From positions 62,001 through 126,000 of the forward strand of contig VJZX01000001.1 of assembly GCA_009663185.1 (NCBI GenBank): a stretch of DNA of 64,000 nucleotides, given 5' to 3'. This document shows positions 34,179 to 42,779 of the stretch, in pieces. Source of the stretch: Isoptericola halalbus. Lineage in GTDB: Bacteria; Actinomycetota; Actinomycetes; Actinomycetales; Cellulomonadaceae. Below the pieces are notes generated by a model, which made no database searches, was not told where the DNA came from, and saw nothing but the letters and a program-made list of their open reading frames with translations. The translations under genes and the position numbers were made by a program. How positions within the stretch are numbered: the first letter of the stretch is position 1; each line of letters starts with the position of its first letter.

Positions 34179-34862
34179 GTGACCACCAACCACATCGCGC
34201 GCACGTCGGGGAACGGCCAGGTCGCCGCCTACGACGAGTTCGACCATGCGATGCCCGAGGGCCACCGGCCCGGGCTGCGCCACCTCCTCGAGATCCTTCT
34301 CGAGGACCTGGACGCGGCCCACGCGCACGACCCGGCCGCCCGCACGCGGCTCGAGGTCGCGCTCGGGTACCCCGGCGTGCACGCGGTGTGGGTGCACCGG
34401 CTCACCCACCGCATGTGGCACAACCCGGCCCTGCGGCTTCCCGCCCGGCTGGTCTCGCAGCTCGCCCGGTTCCTCACCGGGATCGAGATCCACCCGGGCG
34501 CCCAGATCGGGAGGCGCCTGTTCATCGACCACGGCATGGGCGTGGTCATCGGGGCGACGACCGTCATCGGCGACGACTGCGTGCTGTTCCACGGGTCGAC
34601 GCTCGGCGGCCGGTCGATGAGTCCGGGCAAGCGGCACCCCACGCTCGGCGACCGCGTCATGATCGGCGCGGGGGCAAAGGTGCTCGGCCCGGTCTGGGTC
34701 GGCGACGACGCGCAGGTCGGCGCGAACGCCGTCGTGACGAAGGACGTCCCCGTCGCCTGCGTGGCGGTGGGCATCCCGGCCAAGGTGCGCGAGCCTCGCG
34801 TGAAGCCCGCGGCGCGCCCGCGCGTCGAGGACGCGTCGGAGCTCATCGAGTACGTGATCTGA
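34179..34862 (+). CDS. cysE: Serine O-acetyltransferase
   Basis: The 227-residue product is a left-handed beta-helix enzyme making O-acetylserine, the substrate of Cys[21 protein letters not shown], then [14 protein letters not shown] and [10 protein letters not shown] are the hexapeptide blocks. The C-terminus ends in EYVI, and an Ile tail is typical for docking into CysK. The GTG start is one base after the cysK stop. A terminator follows directly. Confidence 0.94.
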   Translation: MTTNHIARTSGNGQVAAYDEFDHAMPEGHRPGLRHLLEILLEDLDAAHAHDPAARTRLEVALGYPGVHAVWVHRLTHRMWHNPALRLPARLVSQLARFLTGIEIHPGAQIGRRLFIDHGMGVVIGATTVIGDDCVLFHGSTLGGRSMSPGKRHPTLGDRVMIGAGAKVLGPVWVGDDAQVGANAVVTKDVPVACVAVGIPAKVREPRVKPAARPRVEDASELIEYVI

Positions 34863-34875
34863 GACCTCCGAGAGG

Positions 34876-34913
34876 ACGTGGTGTGGTGCGCCGGCCGGCG
34901 CGCCGCACCACGT
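34876..34913 (+). terminator. Terminator after cysE
   Basis: ACGTGGTGTGGTGCGCCGG and CCGGCGCGCCGCACCACGT pair over 17 of 19 positions, followed by TCTGCTTT. It starts 14 bases after the cysE stop and ends the cysK-cysE operon. The rest of the gap to 35,113 shows no gene. Confidence 0.8.
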
Positions 34914-35113
34914 TCTGCTTTACCGCGACACCGCTCCCCGTCCTCGATCTCGTCCTCGACCTCGACCTCGGGCAGCGCGGACGCGAGCCGGGCGACGTCG
35001 TCGGACGTGGCCGTGCGCCGACCGTGCGCCGCGCCCGCTAGGGTGTGAACCGCACTACCCGAGACGCCGGGTCCCGGGTATATCTGGGTACATCCGACTC
35101 GACGAGGAGCACC

Positions 35114-36226
35114 ATGCGCATCGGCCTCCAGACGGGCTACTGGTCCCGCCGCCCACCCAAGGGCATCGTCCCGGCGCTCGTGGCGGCCGAGCGGCTCGGG
35201 CTCGACTCGGTCTGGACCGCCGAGGCCTACGGGTCCGACGCGTTCACGCCGCTGGCCTGGTGGGGCTCGCGCACGCGGCGGCTGCGCCTCGGCACGGGCA
35301 TCGCCCAGATGGCCGCGCGCACGCCGACGGCGACCGCGATGCAGGCGATCACCCTCGACCACCTGTCGGGCGGGCGGTTCGTGCTCGGCCTCGGCGCGTC
35401 CGGCCCTCAGGTGGTCGAGGGCTGGTACGGCCAGTCCTACCGCCGCCCGCTCGCCCGCACGCGCGAGTTCGTCGACATCGTCCGGCAGGTGATCGCCCGC
35501 GAGCGCCCCGTCGCCTACGACGGCGAGTTCTTCCACCTCCCGCTCCCGGGGGACACACCGGGCGCCCTGGGCCTCGGCAAGCCGCTCAAGTCGACGGTCC
35601 ACCCGCTGAGGAGCGAGATCCCGATCGTGCTCGCGGCGCAAGGCCCGAAGAACGTCGCGCTCGCGGCCGAGATCGCCGACGGCTGGATGGCCGGCTTCTA
35701 CGCCCCGCGCCTGGACCCGCAGTTCCGCGAGCTCCTGGCCGCGGGCTTCGCGGTGCGCGCCGACGAGCGCTCCCCCGCCGCGGGGTTCGAGGTCCTGGCC
35801 ACCGTCCCGGTCGTCGTGCGCGACGACATCGAGCAGGCCGCCGACGTCGTCCGCCCGTATGTGGCGCTCTACGCCGGCGGGATGGGAGCGAAAGAGGCGA
35901 ACTTCCACAAGCAGTCGCTCGACCGGCTCGGCTACGGCAAGGCGCTCGACGAGGTGCAGGACCTCTACCTCGCGGGCCGCAAGGAGGACGCCGCCCGCGC
36001 CGTTCCGCTCGAGCTCGTCGAGGAGGTCGCGCTGGTCGGACCGCCCGGCAAGATCGGGCGCGACCTCGAGCGCTGGGAGAGCACGGCGGTGACCACGCTG
36101 CTGCTGCAGGGCGACCCGGCGTCGGTTCTCACGGCGCTCGCGGCGGCGCAGGAGCCGACGGTCGGCGGGCGCGTGCGCGCGGGCGCCGGCTCGCTCCTGA
36201 GCAGGGTCGCGCCTCGCCGGGTGTGA
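35114..36226 (+). CDS. LLM-class (luciferase-like) flavin/F420-dependent oxidoreductase
   Basis: The 370-residue product starts at ATG 35114, with GACGAGGAG upstream; the frame is open from 35,045 but that part is unlikely. The TIM-barrel shows MRIGLQTGYW, SVWTAEAYGSDAFTP, LGTGIAQMAARTPTATAMQA, HLSGGRFVLGLGASGPQVVE and IPIVLAAQGPKNVALAAEIADGW, all close to the F420-dependent LLM subfamily. The substrate is unknown. It is expressed on its own. Confidence 0.88.
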   Translation: MRIGLQTGYWSRRPPKGIVPALVAAERLGLDSVWTAEAYGSDAFTPLAWWGSRTRRLRLGTGIAQMAARTPTATAMQAITLDHLSGGRFVLGLGASGPQVVEGWYGQSYRRPLARTREFVDIVRQVIARERPVAYDGEFFHLPLPGDTPGALGLGKPLKSTVHPLRSEIPIVLAAQGPKNVALAAEIADGWMAGFYAPRLDPQFRELLAAGFAVRADERSPAAGFEVLATVPVVVRDDIEQAADVVRPYVALYAGGMGAKEANFHKQSLDRLGYGKALDEVQDLYLAGRKEDAARAVPLELVEEVALVGPPGKIGRDLERWESTAVTTLLLQGDPASVLTALAAAQEPTVGGRVRAGAGSLLSRVAPRRV

Positions 36227-36230
36227 CGAG

Positions 36231-36611
36231 CTACTCGTCCGGGAACCAGACGGCGCGGCGCAGGTCGACGCGGCGACCGTCACGCGCGAGCGGGCACCCC
36301 TCGGCGCGCAGCTCGGTCAGGGCACGGTCGAGGTGCCTCGCGGGCGGGCTGCCGGCGGCGTTGACGACCCGCCACCACGGCACGCCCGAGCCTGCCCGGG
36401 CCATCACCTGACCGACCTGCCGGGGACCGCCACGCCCGAGGACGTCCGCGACGGCGTCGGCCACGATCCCGTAGGTCGTCGCACGTCCGGACGGGATGCG
36501 CTCGACGACCGCGAGCACCTCGTCGAGATATTCCTCGGCGGGCGTCACGGTGGCGTGGGCGTCGTCGCGGGGGACCATGCGTTGCACCATGACACCCAGG
36601 CCGGCCGGCAT
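36231..36611 (-). CDS. Alkyltransferase-like (MGMT-family) DNA repair protein lacking the acceptor Cys
   Basis: The product is about 126 residues. IPSGRATTYGIVADAV and RQVGQVMARAGSGVPWWRVVN match the DNA-binding domain of O6-alkylguanine-DNA alkyltransferases, but the acceptor PCHRV reads PWWRV. Such ATL proteins bind alkylated DNA and pass it to nucleotide excision repair rather than remove the alkyl group. The start is uncertain: ATG 36611, 36590 and 36578 are in frame. It converges with the LLM gene, 4 bases apart. Confidence 0.85.
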   Translation of the reverse strand: MPAGLGVMVQRMVPRDDAHATVTPAEEYLDEVLAVVERIPSGRATTYGIVADAVADVLGRGGPRQVGQVMARAGSGVPWWRVVNAAGSPPARHLDRALTELRAEGCPLARDGRRVDLRRAVWFPDE

Positions 36612-36717
36612 CAAGGCGGGGCATCGAGGCGGAATTCAGGACGGGGCATCAAGAGAGGCGTCGCGGCGAGGCCGTAAAGGAGTGGCGGGCGGCCGTGACC
36701 GCCCCGACGATCGAGCC

Positions 36718-38019
36718 ATGCTCATCGACGCGCCCCTGCCCGACGGATACCGCTTCCGCCAGCTCACCGCCGACGACCGCCACGCTGTGACCCTCCTGGA
36801 CACCTGGGCGTTCCCGTCCCCGGTCGAGCCGGAGGAGATCGAGAAGATGCCCTCGTCCCTGACCTGGTCGCGGGCGGTCGGGGTCGCCGTGGACGGGCCG
36901 GACGCCGACGACGCCGGTACGCCGCTGGCGGCCATGCACGCGTCCTACCCGTTCGGCGAGTTCCCCGTCCCGGGTGGCACCCTCCCGACCGCGGGTCTGA
37001 CCTGGGTCGGAGTGCACCCGCAGCACCGGCGGCGCGGTCTGGCCTCCGCGATGGTCGACCTCCACCTCGCCCGATGCCGCGAGCGAGGTGAGCCGCTGTC
37101 CGCGCTGTTCGCCGCCGAGTACCCGATCTACGGCCGGTTCGGCTACGGCAAGGCGGCCGACGACGCCCGGCTCACCATCCCCCGCGGCGCCCGCCTGCGC
37201 GACGTGCCGGGCGCCGACCAGCACACCGTGCGCGTCGAGCACGTCTCGCGCGAACGGCACGGCGCCCTCGTCGACGCGGTGCACCGCGCCGCAGGCGCGG
37301 GCGAGCTGACCGGGATCAACCGGCCCGGCTGGGCCACCCGCGAGACCGAGGAGCTGCAGGCGTCCTGGTGGCACGACCCGACCGGGTTCCGCCACGGCCA
37401 GGAGTCCCGCCGGATCGCGATCGTCGAGCGCGACGGCGAGGCGCGCGGCTACGCGCTCTTCCGCCGCAAGCTCGACTGGGTGCCCACGGGCACCGAGGGA
37501 ACGGTGAACATCATCGAGGTCGTCGCTCTCGATGTCGCGGCGGCGCGGGCGCTGTGGGGCGTCCTGACCGATCTTGACCTCATGACCGAGACCAAGCCGT
37601 TCATCCTCGCCACCGACGACCCGGTCCTGCGCCTCCTCGACAACCGGCGGGCCACCGGACCGCTGGTCGCCGACAACCTGTGGGTGCGCGTCGTCGACGT
37701 GCCCGCGGCGCTCTCCGGGCGCCAGTACTCGGCCGACGTCGACGTCGTGCTCGGCGTCACCGACGCGCGGCTGCCCAACAACGCGGGCGCCTGGCGGCTG
37801 CGCGCCACCGCGTTCGGCGAGGCGACGTGCGAGCGCACCGACGCGTCGCCCGACCTGGAGCTCGACGTGCGCGAGCTCGGCTCGGTCTACCTCGGCGGGG
37901 AGTCGCTCGCGGCGCTCGCGGCCGCCGGTCTCGTGACCGAGCGGACGCCGGGCGCGCTGGCGCGCGCGTCGACGGCGTTCGGTTGGCCGCTCGCGCCGGT
38001 GTGCAGCTGGATCTTCTGA
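36718..38019 (+). CDS. Eis-like GNAT N-acetyltransferase
   Basis: The 433-residue product has the two-lobed Eis layout: N-terminal GNAT with LPTAGLTWVGVHPQHRRRGL and the acetyl-CoA loop RRRGLASAMV near residue 105, then YPIYGRFGYG. The second GNAT-like lobe and a C-terminal sterol-carrier-like domain follow (VDVVLGVTDARLP onward). It ends in SWIF, and Eis proteins use the C-terminal carboxylate as catalytic group. It may acetylate amines, including aminoglycosides; the substrate here is unknown. Confidence 0.88.
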   Translation: MLIDAPLPDGYRFRQLTADDRHAVTLLDTWAFPSPVEPEEIEKMPSSLTWSRAVGVAVDGPDADDAGTPLAAMHASYPFGEFPVPGGTLPTAGLTWVGVHPQHRRRGLASAMVDLHLARCRERGEPLSALFAAEYPIYGRFGYGKAADDARLTIPRGARLRDVPGADQHTVRVEHVSRERHGALVDAVHRAAGAGELTGINRPGWATRETEELQASWWHDPTGFRHGQESRRIAIVERDGEARGYALFRRKLDWVPTGTEGTVNIIEVVALDVAAARALWGVLTDLDLMTETKPFILATDDPVLRLLDNRRATGPLVADNLWVRVVDVPAALSGRQYSADVDVVLGVTDARLPNNAGAWRLRATAFGEATCERTDASPDLELDVRELGSVYLGGESLAALAAAGLVTERTPGALARASTAFGWPLAPVCSWIF

Positions 38020-38109
38020 CGCGTCTGCGCAGGCGCCGGGCGCCGTGGCGAGGCGACGTCGCGATGGGTCCGGCGCCCGCCGCCCGTCTACACCGGCAGG
38101 AGGTGCACC

Positions 38110-38949
38110 ATGCCCGTTTCCGCTCCTACCGCGCTCGTGACCGGCCGGGGCCTGGTCGAGGCCCCACGCTGGGGCGACGGCCGGCTCTGGTTCTCCGACT
38201 GGGACGCCGGCGAGGTGCTCACGCTCGACCCGGCACGCCCCGACGCCGCGCCCGACGTCGTCGCGCGCGTCCAGTCCTTCCCCCTGTGCTCCGCGCTCGC
38301 GCCCGACGGCCGGCTGGTCGTCGTCGACGCACCGCGCTCGCGGCTGCTGCGCCGTGAGCGCGACGGGACGCTCACGCCGTTCGCGGATCTGTCCGCCGTC
38401 GGGCCCGAGGGCTGGAACGACGTGGTCGTCGACGCCCGCGGACGCACGTACGTCAACGGCGGCACGTTCGACGGCCAGGTCGGCGTCGTCGTGCTCGTGA
38501 CGCCCGACGGCGCGGCGCGGCAGGTCGCCGACGGGTTCGCCTTCCCCAACGGCATGGCCGTGACGCCCGACGGCGGCACGCTGCTCGTCGCCGACTCCTG
38601 GGCGCAGGAGGTCGTGGCCTTCGCGATCGAGCCCAACGGCACGCTGACGCACCGGCGCACGTGGGCGTCGGTGCCGGAGTACCCCGACGGCATCTGTCTC
38701 GACGACGATGGGGCGCTCTGGTTCGCCGACGTCAGCACCGCCCGCTGCGTGCGGGTGGCGGAGGGGGGCCGCGTCCTCGAGGAGGTCCAGGCCGACCGGG
38801 GCTGCTTCGCCTGCGTGCTCGGCGGACGCGACCGGCGCACCCTCTTCGTCACGGCCGCGACGTGGCGCGGCTTCGACGAGGGCGTGGTGCCAGGCTCGGG
38901 GCAGGTCTTCGCCGTCGACGTGGAGGTGGGCGGCGCCGGCGCCCCGTGA
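38110..38949 (+). CDS. SMP-30/gluconolactonase family protein
   Basis: The 279-residue product forms a six-bladed propeller: VEAPRWGDGRLWFSDWDAGE (metal-binding Glu), GPEGWNDVVVDARGRTYVN (Asn/Asp ligands), FPNGMAVTPDGGTLLVADSW and PEYPDGICLDDDGALWFADV. It likely hydrolyses a sugar lactone or related ester. AGGAGG at 38,099-38,104 lies before the ATG. It converges with the Nei-type gene. Confidence 0.88.
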   Translation: MPVSAPTALVTGRGLVEAPRWGDGRLWFSDWDAGEVLTLDPARPDAAPDVVARVQSFPLCSALAPDGRLVVVDAPRSRLLRRERDGTLTPFADLSAVGPEGWNDVVVDARGRTYVNGGTFDGQVGVVVLVTPDGAARQVADGFAFPNGMAVTPDGGTLLVADSWAQEVVAFAIEPNGTLTHRRTWASVPEYPDGICLDDDGALWFADVSTARCVRVAEGGRVLEEVQADRGCFACVLGGRDRRTLFVTAATWRGFDEGVVPGSGQVFAVDVEVGGAGAP

Positions 38950-38958
38950 CCACAGCGT

Positions 38959-40050
38959 TCAGGCCTGGCAGGTGCCGCACCAGTACAGGGCGCGGCCCGC
39001 CAGCTCCTTGGTGAGCACCGGCGCCCCGCACACCCGGCACGGCAGCCCGTCGCGGTGGTAGACGTAGAACGCCTCGTCGGGCGGGACCGCGCCCGGGGTG
39101 CCGTCGGTGTTCTGGCGGGTGCGCCGCCGGCCCGCACGGGGTGCGCCGCGGCCCGAACCGTCGTCGGGCAGCCCCGCGACGGGCGGACCGAAGCCTGGCA
39201 GGGCGGCGTCGCGGTCCTCGGGCCGCGTGGTCACGATGGCGCCGGTGGCGGCGCCGTCGCGCATGAGGACGACGAGGTCGTCCCAGATCGCCCCGAGCGT
39301 CGAGGCGGGCACGTCACGGCCGGCCCGCAGCGGGTCGACGCCGGCGCGGAACAGCACCTCGGCGCGGTAGATGTTCCCGACGCCGGCCACGACCGCCTGG
39401 TCCATGAGCTGCTGCCCGACGGCGACGCGCGAGCGGCGTACCCGGCAGGCGAACGCCTCGCGCGCCGCGTCGAGCGAGGCGTGACCGCCGTCCGGCCGGA
39501 TCGGGTCCGCCCCCAGGCGCGCCTCGACGGCGGCCTTCTCCTCGGGCGTGACGACCTCGCACGCGGCCGGGCCGGTGAGGTCGGCGACGGCGTGCGCGCC
39601 GAGCAGCCGCACACGCACGGCTCCGCGCGGCGCAGGCGCCGCCCATTCCCCCACCCCCGGCGAGCTGTCAGAAGCACGTGAGCCTTGAGGGTCACCGGCG
39701 TCTGACAACTCGGGGGCGGGGACGGTCTCGCGCTCCCCGACCCGCTTGCGCGGCGCACCGATCGCGTGCACGACGTCGGCGCTGCCGTCGCTCGCGAACG
39801 TCCACGCCCCGTACAGGCCGAGGTGCACGCGCAGCCAGCGCTCCGCCGTCGTGCCGGTCGGCGCCAACGCTCCCCCGAAGCCGAGGAAGAGCTGCTTGCC
39901 CCACGCCTCCGCGGCGACGAGCACCTGCCCGTCGAGCAGGGCGGCGCCGTCGGCGAACCGGCCCTGTGGGCTGATCATCCGCAGGGCATGGCCGGCGAAC
40001 AGCTGGTCGAACGTCCGCGCGAGGCGGTGGACGGTGTGCCCCTCGGGCAC
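38959..40050 (-). CDS. Fpg/Nei family DNA glycosylase
   Basis: The 363-residue product starts MPEGHTVHRLARTF, with the catalytic Pro1/Glu2 after Met removal, as in Nei. Central QQLMDQAVVAGVGNIYRAEVL is the H2TH motif, and the zinc finger at the end has CRVCGAPV and YWCGTCQA. It removes oxidised bases. A REP-like palindrome (39,661-39,712) adds about 25 disordered residues between the domains, near residues 113-138. It is followed by 1 base after rpiB, so the two form one unit. Confidence 0.9.
   Translation of the reverse strand: MPEGHTVHRLARTFDQLFAGHALRMISPQGRFADGAALLDGQVLVAAEAWGKQLFLGFGGALAPTGTTAERWLRVHLGLYGAWTFASDGSADVVHAIGAPRKRVGERETVPAPELSDAGDPQGSRASDSSPGVGEWAAPAPRGAVRVRLLGAHAVADLTGPAACEVVTPEEKAAVEARLGADPIRPDGGHASLDAAREAFACRVRRSRVAVGQQLMDQAVVAGVGNIYRAEVLFRAGVDPLRAGRDVPASTLGAIWDDLVVLMRDGAATGAIVTTRPEDRDAALPGFGPPVAGLPDDGSGRGAPRAGRRRTRQNTDGTPGAVPPDEAFYVYHRDGLPCRVCGAPVLTKELAGRALYWCGTCQA
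39661..39712. repeat. REP-like inverted repeat inside the nei-type gene
   Basis: CGAGCTGTCAGA and TCTGACAACTCG (11 of 12 paired) flank 28 bases with AGCACGTGAGCCTTGAGGG. The element keeps the reading frame and encodes a Ser/Asp/Pro-rich insert. The structure suggests a mobile palindromic repeat, but only this copy was noticed here. Confidence 0.5.
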
Positions 40051-40051
40051 G

Positions 40052-40528
40052 TCAGGCCGAGGGCTCGGAACTGGCCACCGGGCGCGACGCCTCGTACCGG
40101 GCGAGCTGGTCGATGCGGCGCTGGTGTCGCTCGTCGCCGCTGAACGGCTCGGCGACGAACGCCTCGACGAAGCTCGTCGACTCGGCGAGCGTGTGCATGC
40201 GCCCGCCGACCGCGATCACGTTCGCGTCGTTGTGCTGACGACCCAGCTTCGCCGTCTCGAGCGACCAGGCGAGGACCGCGCGGACGCCGGTGACCTTGTT
40301 CGCGGCGATCTGCTCGCCGTTGCCCGACCCGCCGATGACGATGCCGAGCGAGCCAGGCTCGGTCACGACGGCCTCGCCCGCGGCGAGGCAGAACGAGGGG
40401 TAGTCGTCGAGGGGGTCGTAGGAGTGGGCACCGTGGTCGACGACGTCGTGACCCGCGGCGCGCAGGTGCTCGACCAGGTGGGTCTTGAGCTCGTATCCGG
40501 CGTGATCGGCGGCGATGTGCAGACGCAT
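40052..40528 (-). CDS. rpiB: Ribose-5-phosphate isomerase B
   Basis: The 158-residue product interconverts ribose 5-phosphate and ribulose 5-phosphate. MRLHIAADHAGYELK starts the domain, and GIVIGGSGNGEQIAANKV is the actinobacterial form with Glu where the E. coli-type enzyme has Cys as base. CRISP family residues near EAFVAEPFSGDERHQRRIDQ close the fold. ATG 40528 is preferred, 40537 being possible. Confidence 0.93.
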   Translation of the reverse strand: MRLHIAADHAGYELKTHLVEHLRAAGHDVVDHGAHSYDPLDDYPSFCLAAGEAVVTEPGSLGIVIGGSGNGEQIAANKVTGVRAVLAWSLETAKLGRQHNDANVIAVGGRMHTLAESTSFVEAFVAEPFSGDERHQRRIDQLARYEASRPVASSEPSA

Positions 40529-40605
40529 GGCCGTCATTCTCCCCCACCGCGCCCGACGTCCGTCCCCAGGTCTCACGCGTGGGCGGCGACCCGTAGTCTG
40601 GCGCC

Positions 40606-42621
40606 ATGACTGCACCCGAAGCGACCGGGCTGCGGTCCGGGATCGACACCTCCGCTCTCGACCCGGACGTCCGCCCGCAGGACGACCTCTTCCGCCACGT
40701 CAACGGGCGCTGGCTCGCCTCCCACGAGATCCCCGCCGACCGTGCCATGGACGGCGCGTTCCGCGCCCTGCACGACGCCGCCGAGGAGCAGGTGCGCGAC
40801 ATCATCACCGATGCCGCCGCCGCCATCGAGCGCGGCGACGCCTCGGGCACGCAGGCCCAGGTGGGCGCGCTGTTCGCGAGCTTCATGGACACCGAGCGCG
40901 TCGAGGCGCTCGGTGTGGCGCCGCTCGCCCCGGACCTCGCGCTCATCCATGGCGCGACGACGCAGGCCGAGCTCACGGGGGTTCTCGGGGCGCTGCAGCG
41001 CACGGGCGGCGCGGCCGCGCAGCGGTTCTGGGTCGACAACGACGCCAAGGACCCCGAGCGCTACGTCGTCTATCTGGTCCAGAGCGGGCTCGGGCTGCCC
41101 GACGAGGCGTACTACCGCGAGGACCAGTACGCCGCGATCCGCGCGAAGTACACGCCACACGTGGCGCGCATGCTCGAGATCGCCGGAGTGACGCCCGAGT
41201 CCTGGGGCACGACGGCGCAGGAGGCGGCCGAGCGCGTCGTCGCGCTCGAGACGAAGCTCGCCGGCCACCACTGGGACGTCGTGCGCGACCGCGACGCGAC
41301 GCTCACCTACAACCCGTTGTCCCTCGAGGCGCTCGCCGAGTCCGCGCCCGGCTTCGACTGGCACGCGTGGGTCACGGCCCTGGGCGCACCCGAGGGCGCG
41401 CTCGACGACGTCGTCGTGCGCGAGCCTGACTTCGCGACCGGCTTCGCGCAGCTGTGGGACTCCGAGCCGCTCGCCGACTGGCAGCTGTGGATGGTCTACC
41501 ACCTGATCACCGCCCGGGCGCCCTACCTGACCGACGAGATCGTCGAGGCGAACTTCGACTTCTACGGCCGCGTCCTGTCGGGCGCCCAGGAGGTGCGCGA
41601 GCGGTGGAAGCGCGGCGTCGCGCTCGTCGAGGGCGCGCTCGGCGAGGGCGTCGGCCAGGAGTACGTGGCCCGGCACTTCCCCCCGTCGCACAAGGCGCAC
41701 ATGGACCTGCTCGTGGCCAACCTCGTGGCGGCGTACCGCGAGTCGATCACGAACCTCGACTGGATGACCGAGGAGACCAAGGCCAAGGCCCTCGCCAAGC
41801 TGGAGAAGTTCACCCCGAAGGTCGGCTACCCCGACAAGTGGCGCGACTACTCGGGCCTCGTGGTCACCGCGGACGACCTGGTGGGCAACGTGTGCCGTTC
41901 CAACGCCTTCGACCTGGACTACGAGCTCGCCAAGATCGGCAAGCCGCTCGACCGCGCCGAGTGGTTCATGACGCCGCAGACGGTCAACGCCTACTACAAC
42001 CCGGGCATGAACGAGATCGTCTTCCCCGCGGCGATCCTCCAGCCCCCGTTCTTCGACCCCGACGCCGAGGACGCGGTGAACTACGGCGGCATCGGTGCGG
42101 TCATCGGGCACGAGATCGGCCACGGCTTCGACGACCAGGGCTCCAAGTACGACGGCGACGGCCGGCTCGAGGACTGGTGGACCGCCGAGGACCGGACCGA
42201 GTTCGAGAAGCGGACGAAGACGCTCATCGACCAGTACGCGGACTACCGGCCCGTGCAGCTGCCCGTCGACGGCCCGCGCGTGAACGGTGCGCTGACGATC
42301 GGCGAGAACATCGGCGACCTCGGGGGCCTGTCGATCGGGATCAAGGCCTACCGGATCGCGCTCGGGCGCCAGCTCGAGGAGGCTCCCGTCGTCGACGGCC
42401 TCACCGGCCTGCAGCGGGTGTTCCTCGGCTGGGCGCAGGTGTGGCAGGCCAAGGGCCGCGACGAGGAGGTCGTCCGGCGCCTGGCCACCGACCCGCACTC
42501 GCCCAACGAGTTCCGGTGCAACGGCGTCGTGCGCAACGTCGACGAGTTCTACACCGCGTACGACGCCGCGCCCGACGATGCGCTGTACCTCGCGCCCGAG
42601 GAGCGCGTGCGGATCTGGTGA
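40606..42621 (+). CDS. M13 family metallopeptidase (PepO-like)
   Basis: The 671-residue product has no signal peptide and is likely cytosolic. The neprilysin-type domain shows FRHVNGRWLASHEIP at the start, QTVNAYYNPGMNEIVFPAAI near residue 460, and HEIGHGFDDQG near residue 501 with the downstream ENIGDLGGL third zinc ligand. It ends in the family-typical RVRIW. It degrades peptides; the substrate is unknown. Confidence 0.94.
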   Translation: MTAPEATGLRSGIDTSALDPDVRPQDDLFRHVNGRWLASHEIPADRAMDGAFRALHDAAEEQVRDIITDAAAAIERGDASGTQAQVGALFASFMDTERVEALGVAPLAPDLALIHGATTQAELTGVLGALQRTGGAAAQRFWVDNDAKDPERYVVYLVQSGLGLPDEAYYREDQYAAIRAKYTPHVARMLEIAGVTPESWGTTAQEAAERVVALETKLAGHHWDVVRDRDATLTYNPLSLEALAESAPGFDWHAWVTALGAPEGALDDVVVREPDFATGFAQLWDSEPLADWQLWMVYHLITARAPYLTDEIVEANFDFYGRVLSGAQEVRERWKRGVALVEGALGEGVGQEYVARHFPPSHKAHMDLLVANLVAAYRESITNLDWMTEETKAKALAKLEKFTPKVGYPDKWRDYSGLVVTADDLVGNVCRSNAFDLDYELAKIGKPLDRAEWFMTPQTVNAYYNPGMNEIVFPAAILQPPFFDPDAEDAVNYGGIGAVIGHEIGHGFDDQGSKYDGDGRLEDWWTAEDRTEFEKRTKTLIDQYADYRPVQLPVDGPRVNGALTIGENIGDLGGLSIGIKAYRIALGRQLEEAPVVDGLTGLQRVFLGWAQVWQAKGRDEEVVRRLATDPHSPNEFRCNGVVRNVDEFYTAYDAAPDDALYLAPEERVRIW

Positions 42622-42779
42622 TCACCGGGGGGAGGTCGTGACACGTCGTCGCTCGGCAGACCATCCGGCCGCTCGTACCTCGCGGCCTCCCGCCAGGCCC
42701 AGCCAGCCTCGCGCCGACGTGTCCCGATCTCCCGCCTCCGTATGCCCGTCGCCTGCGCTGCCGGTCAGGGCCGCTACGG

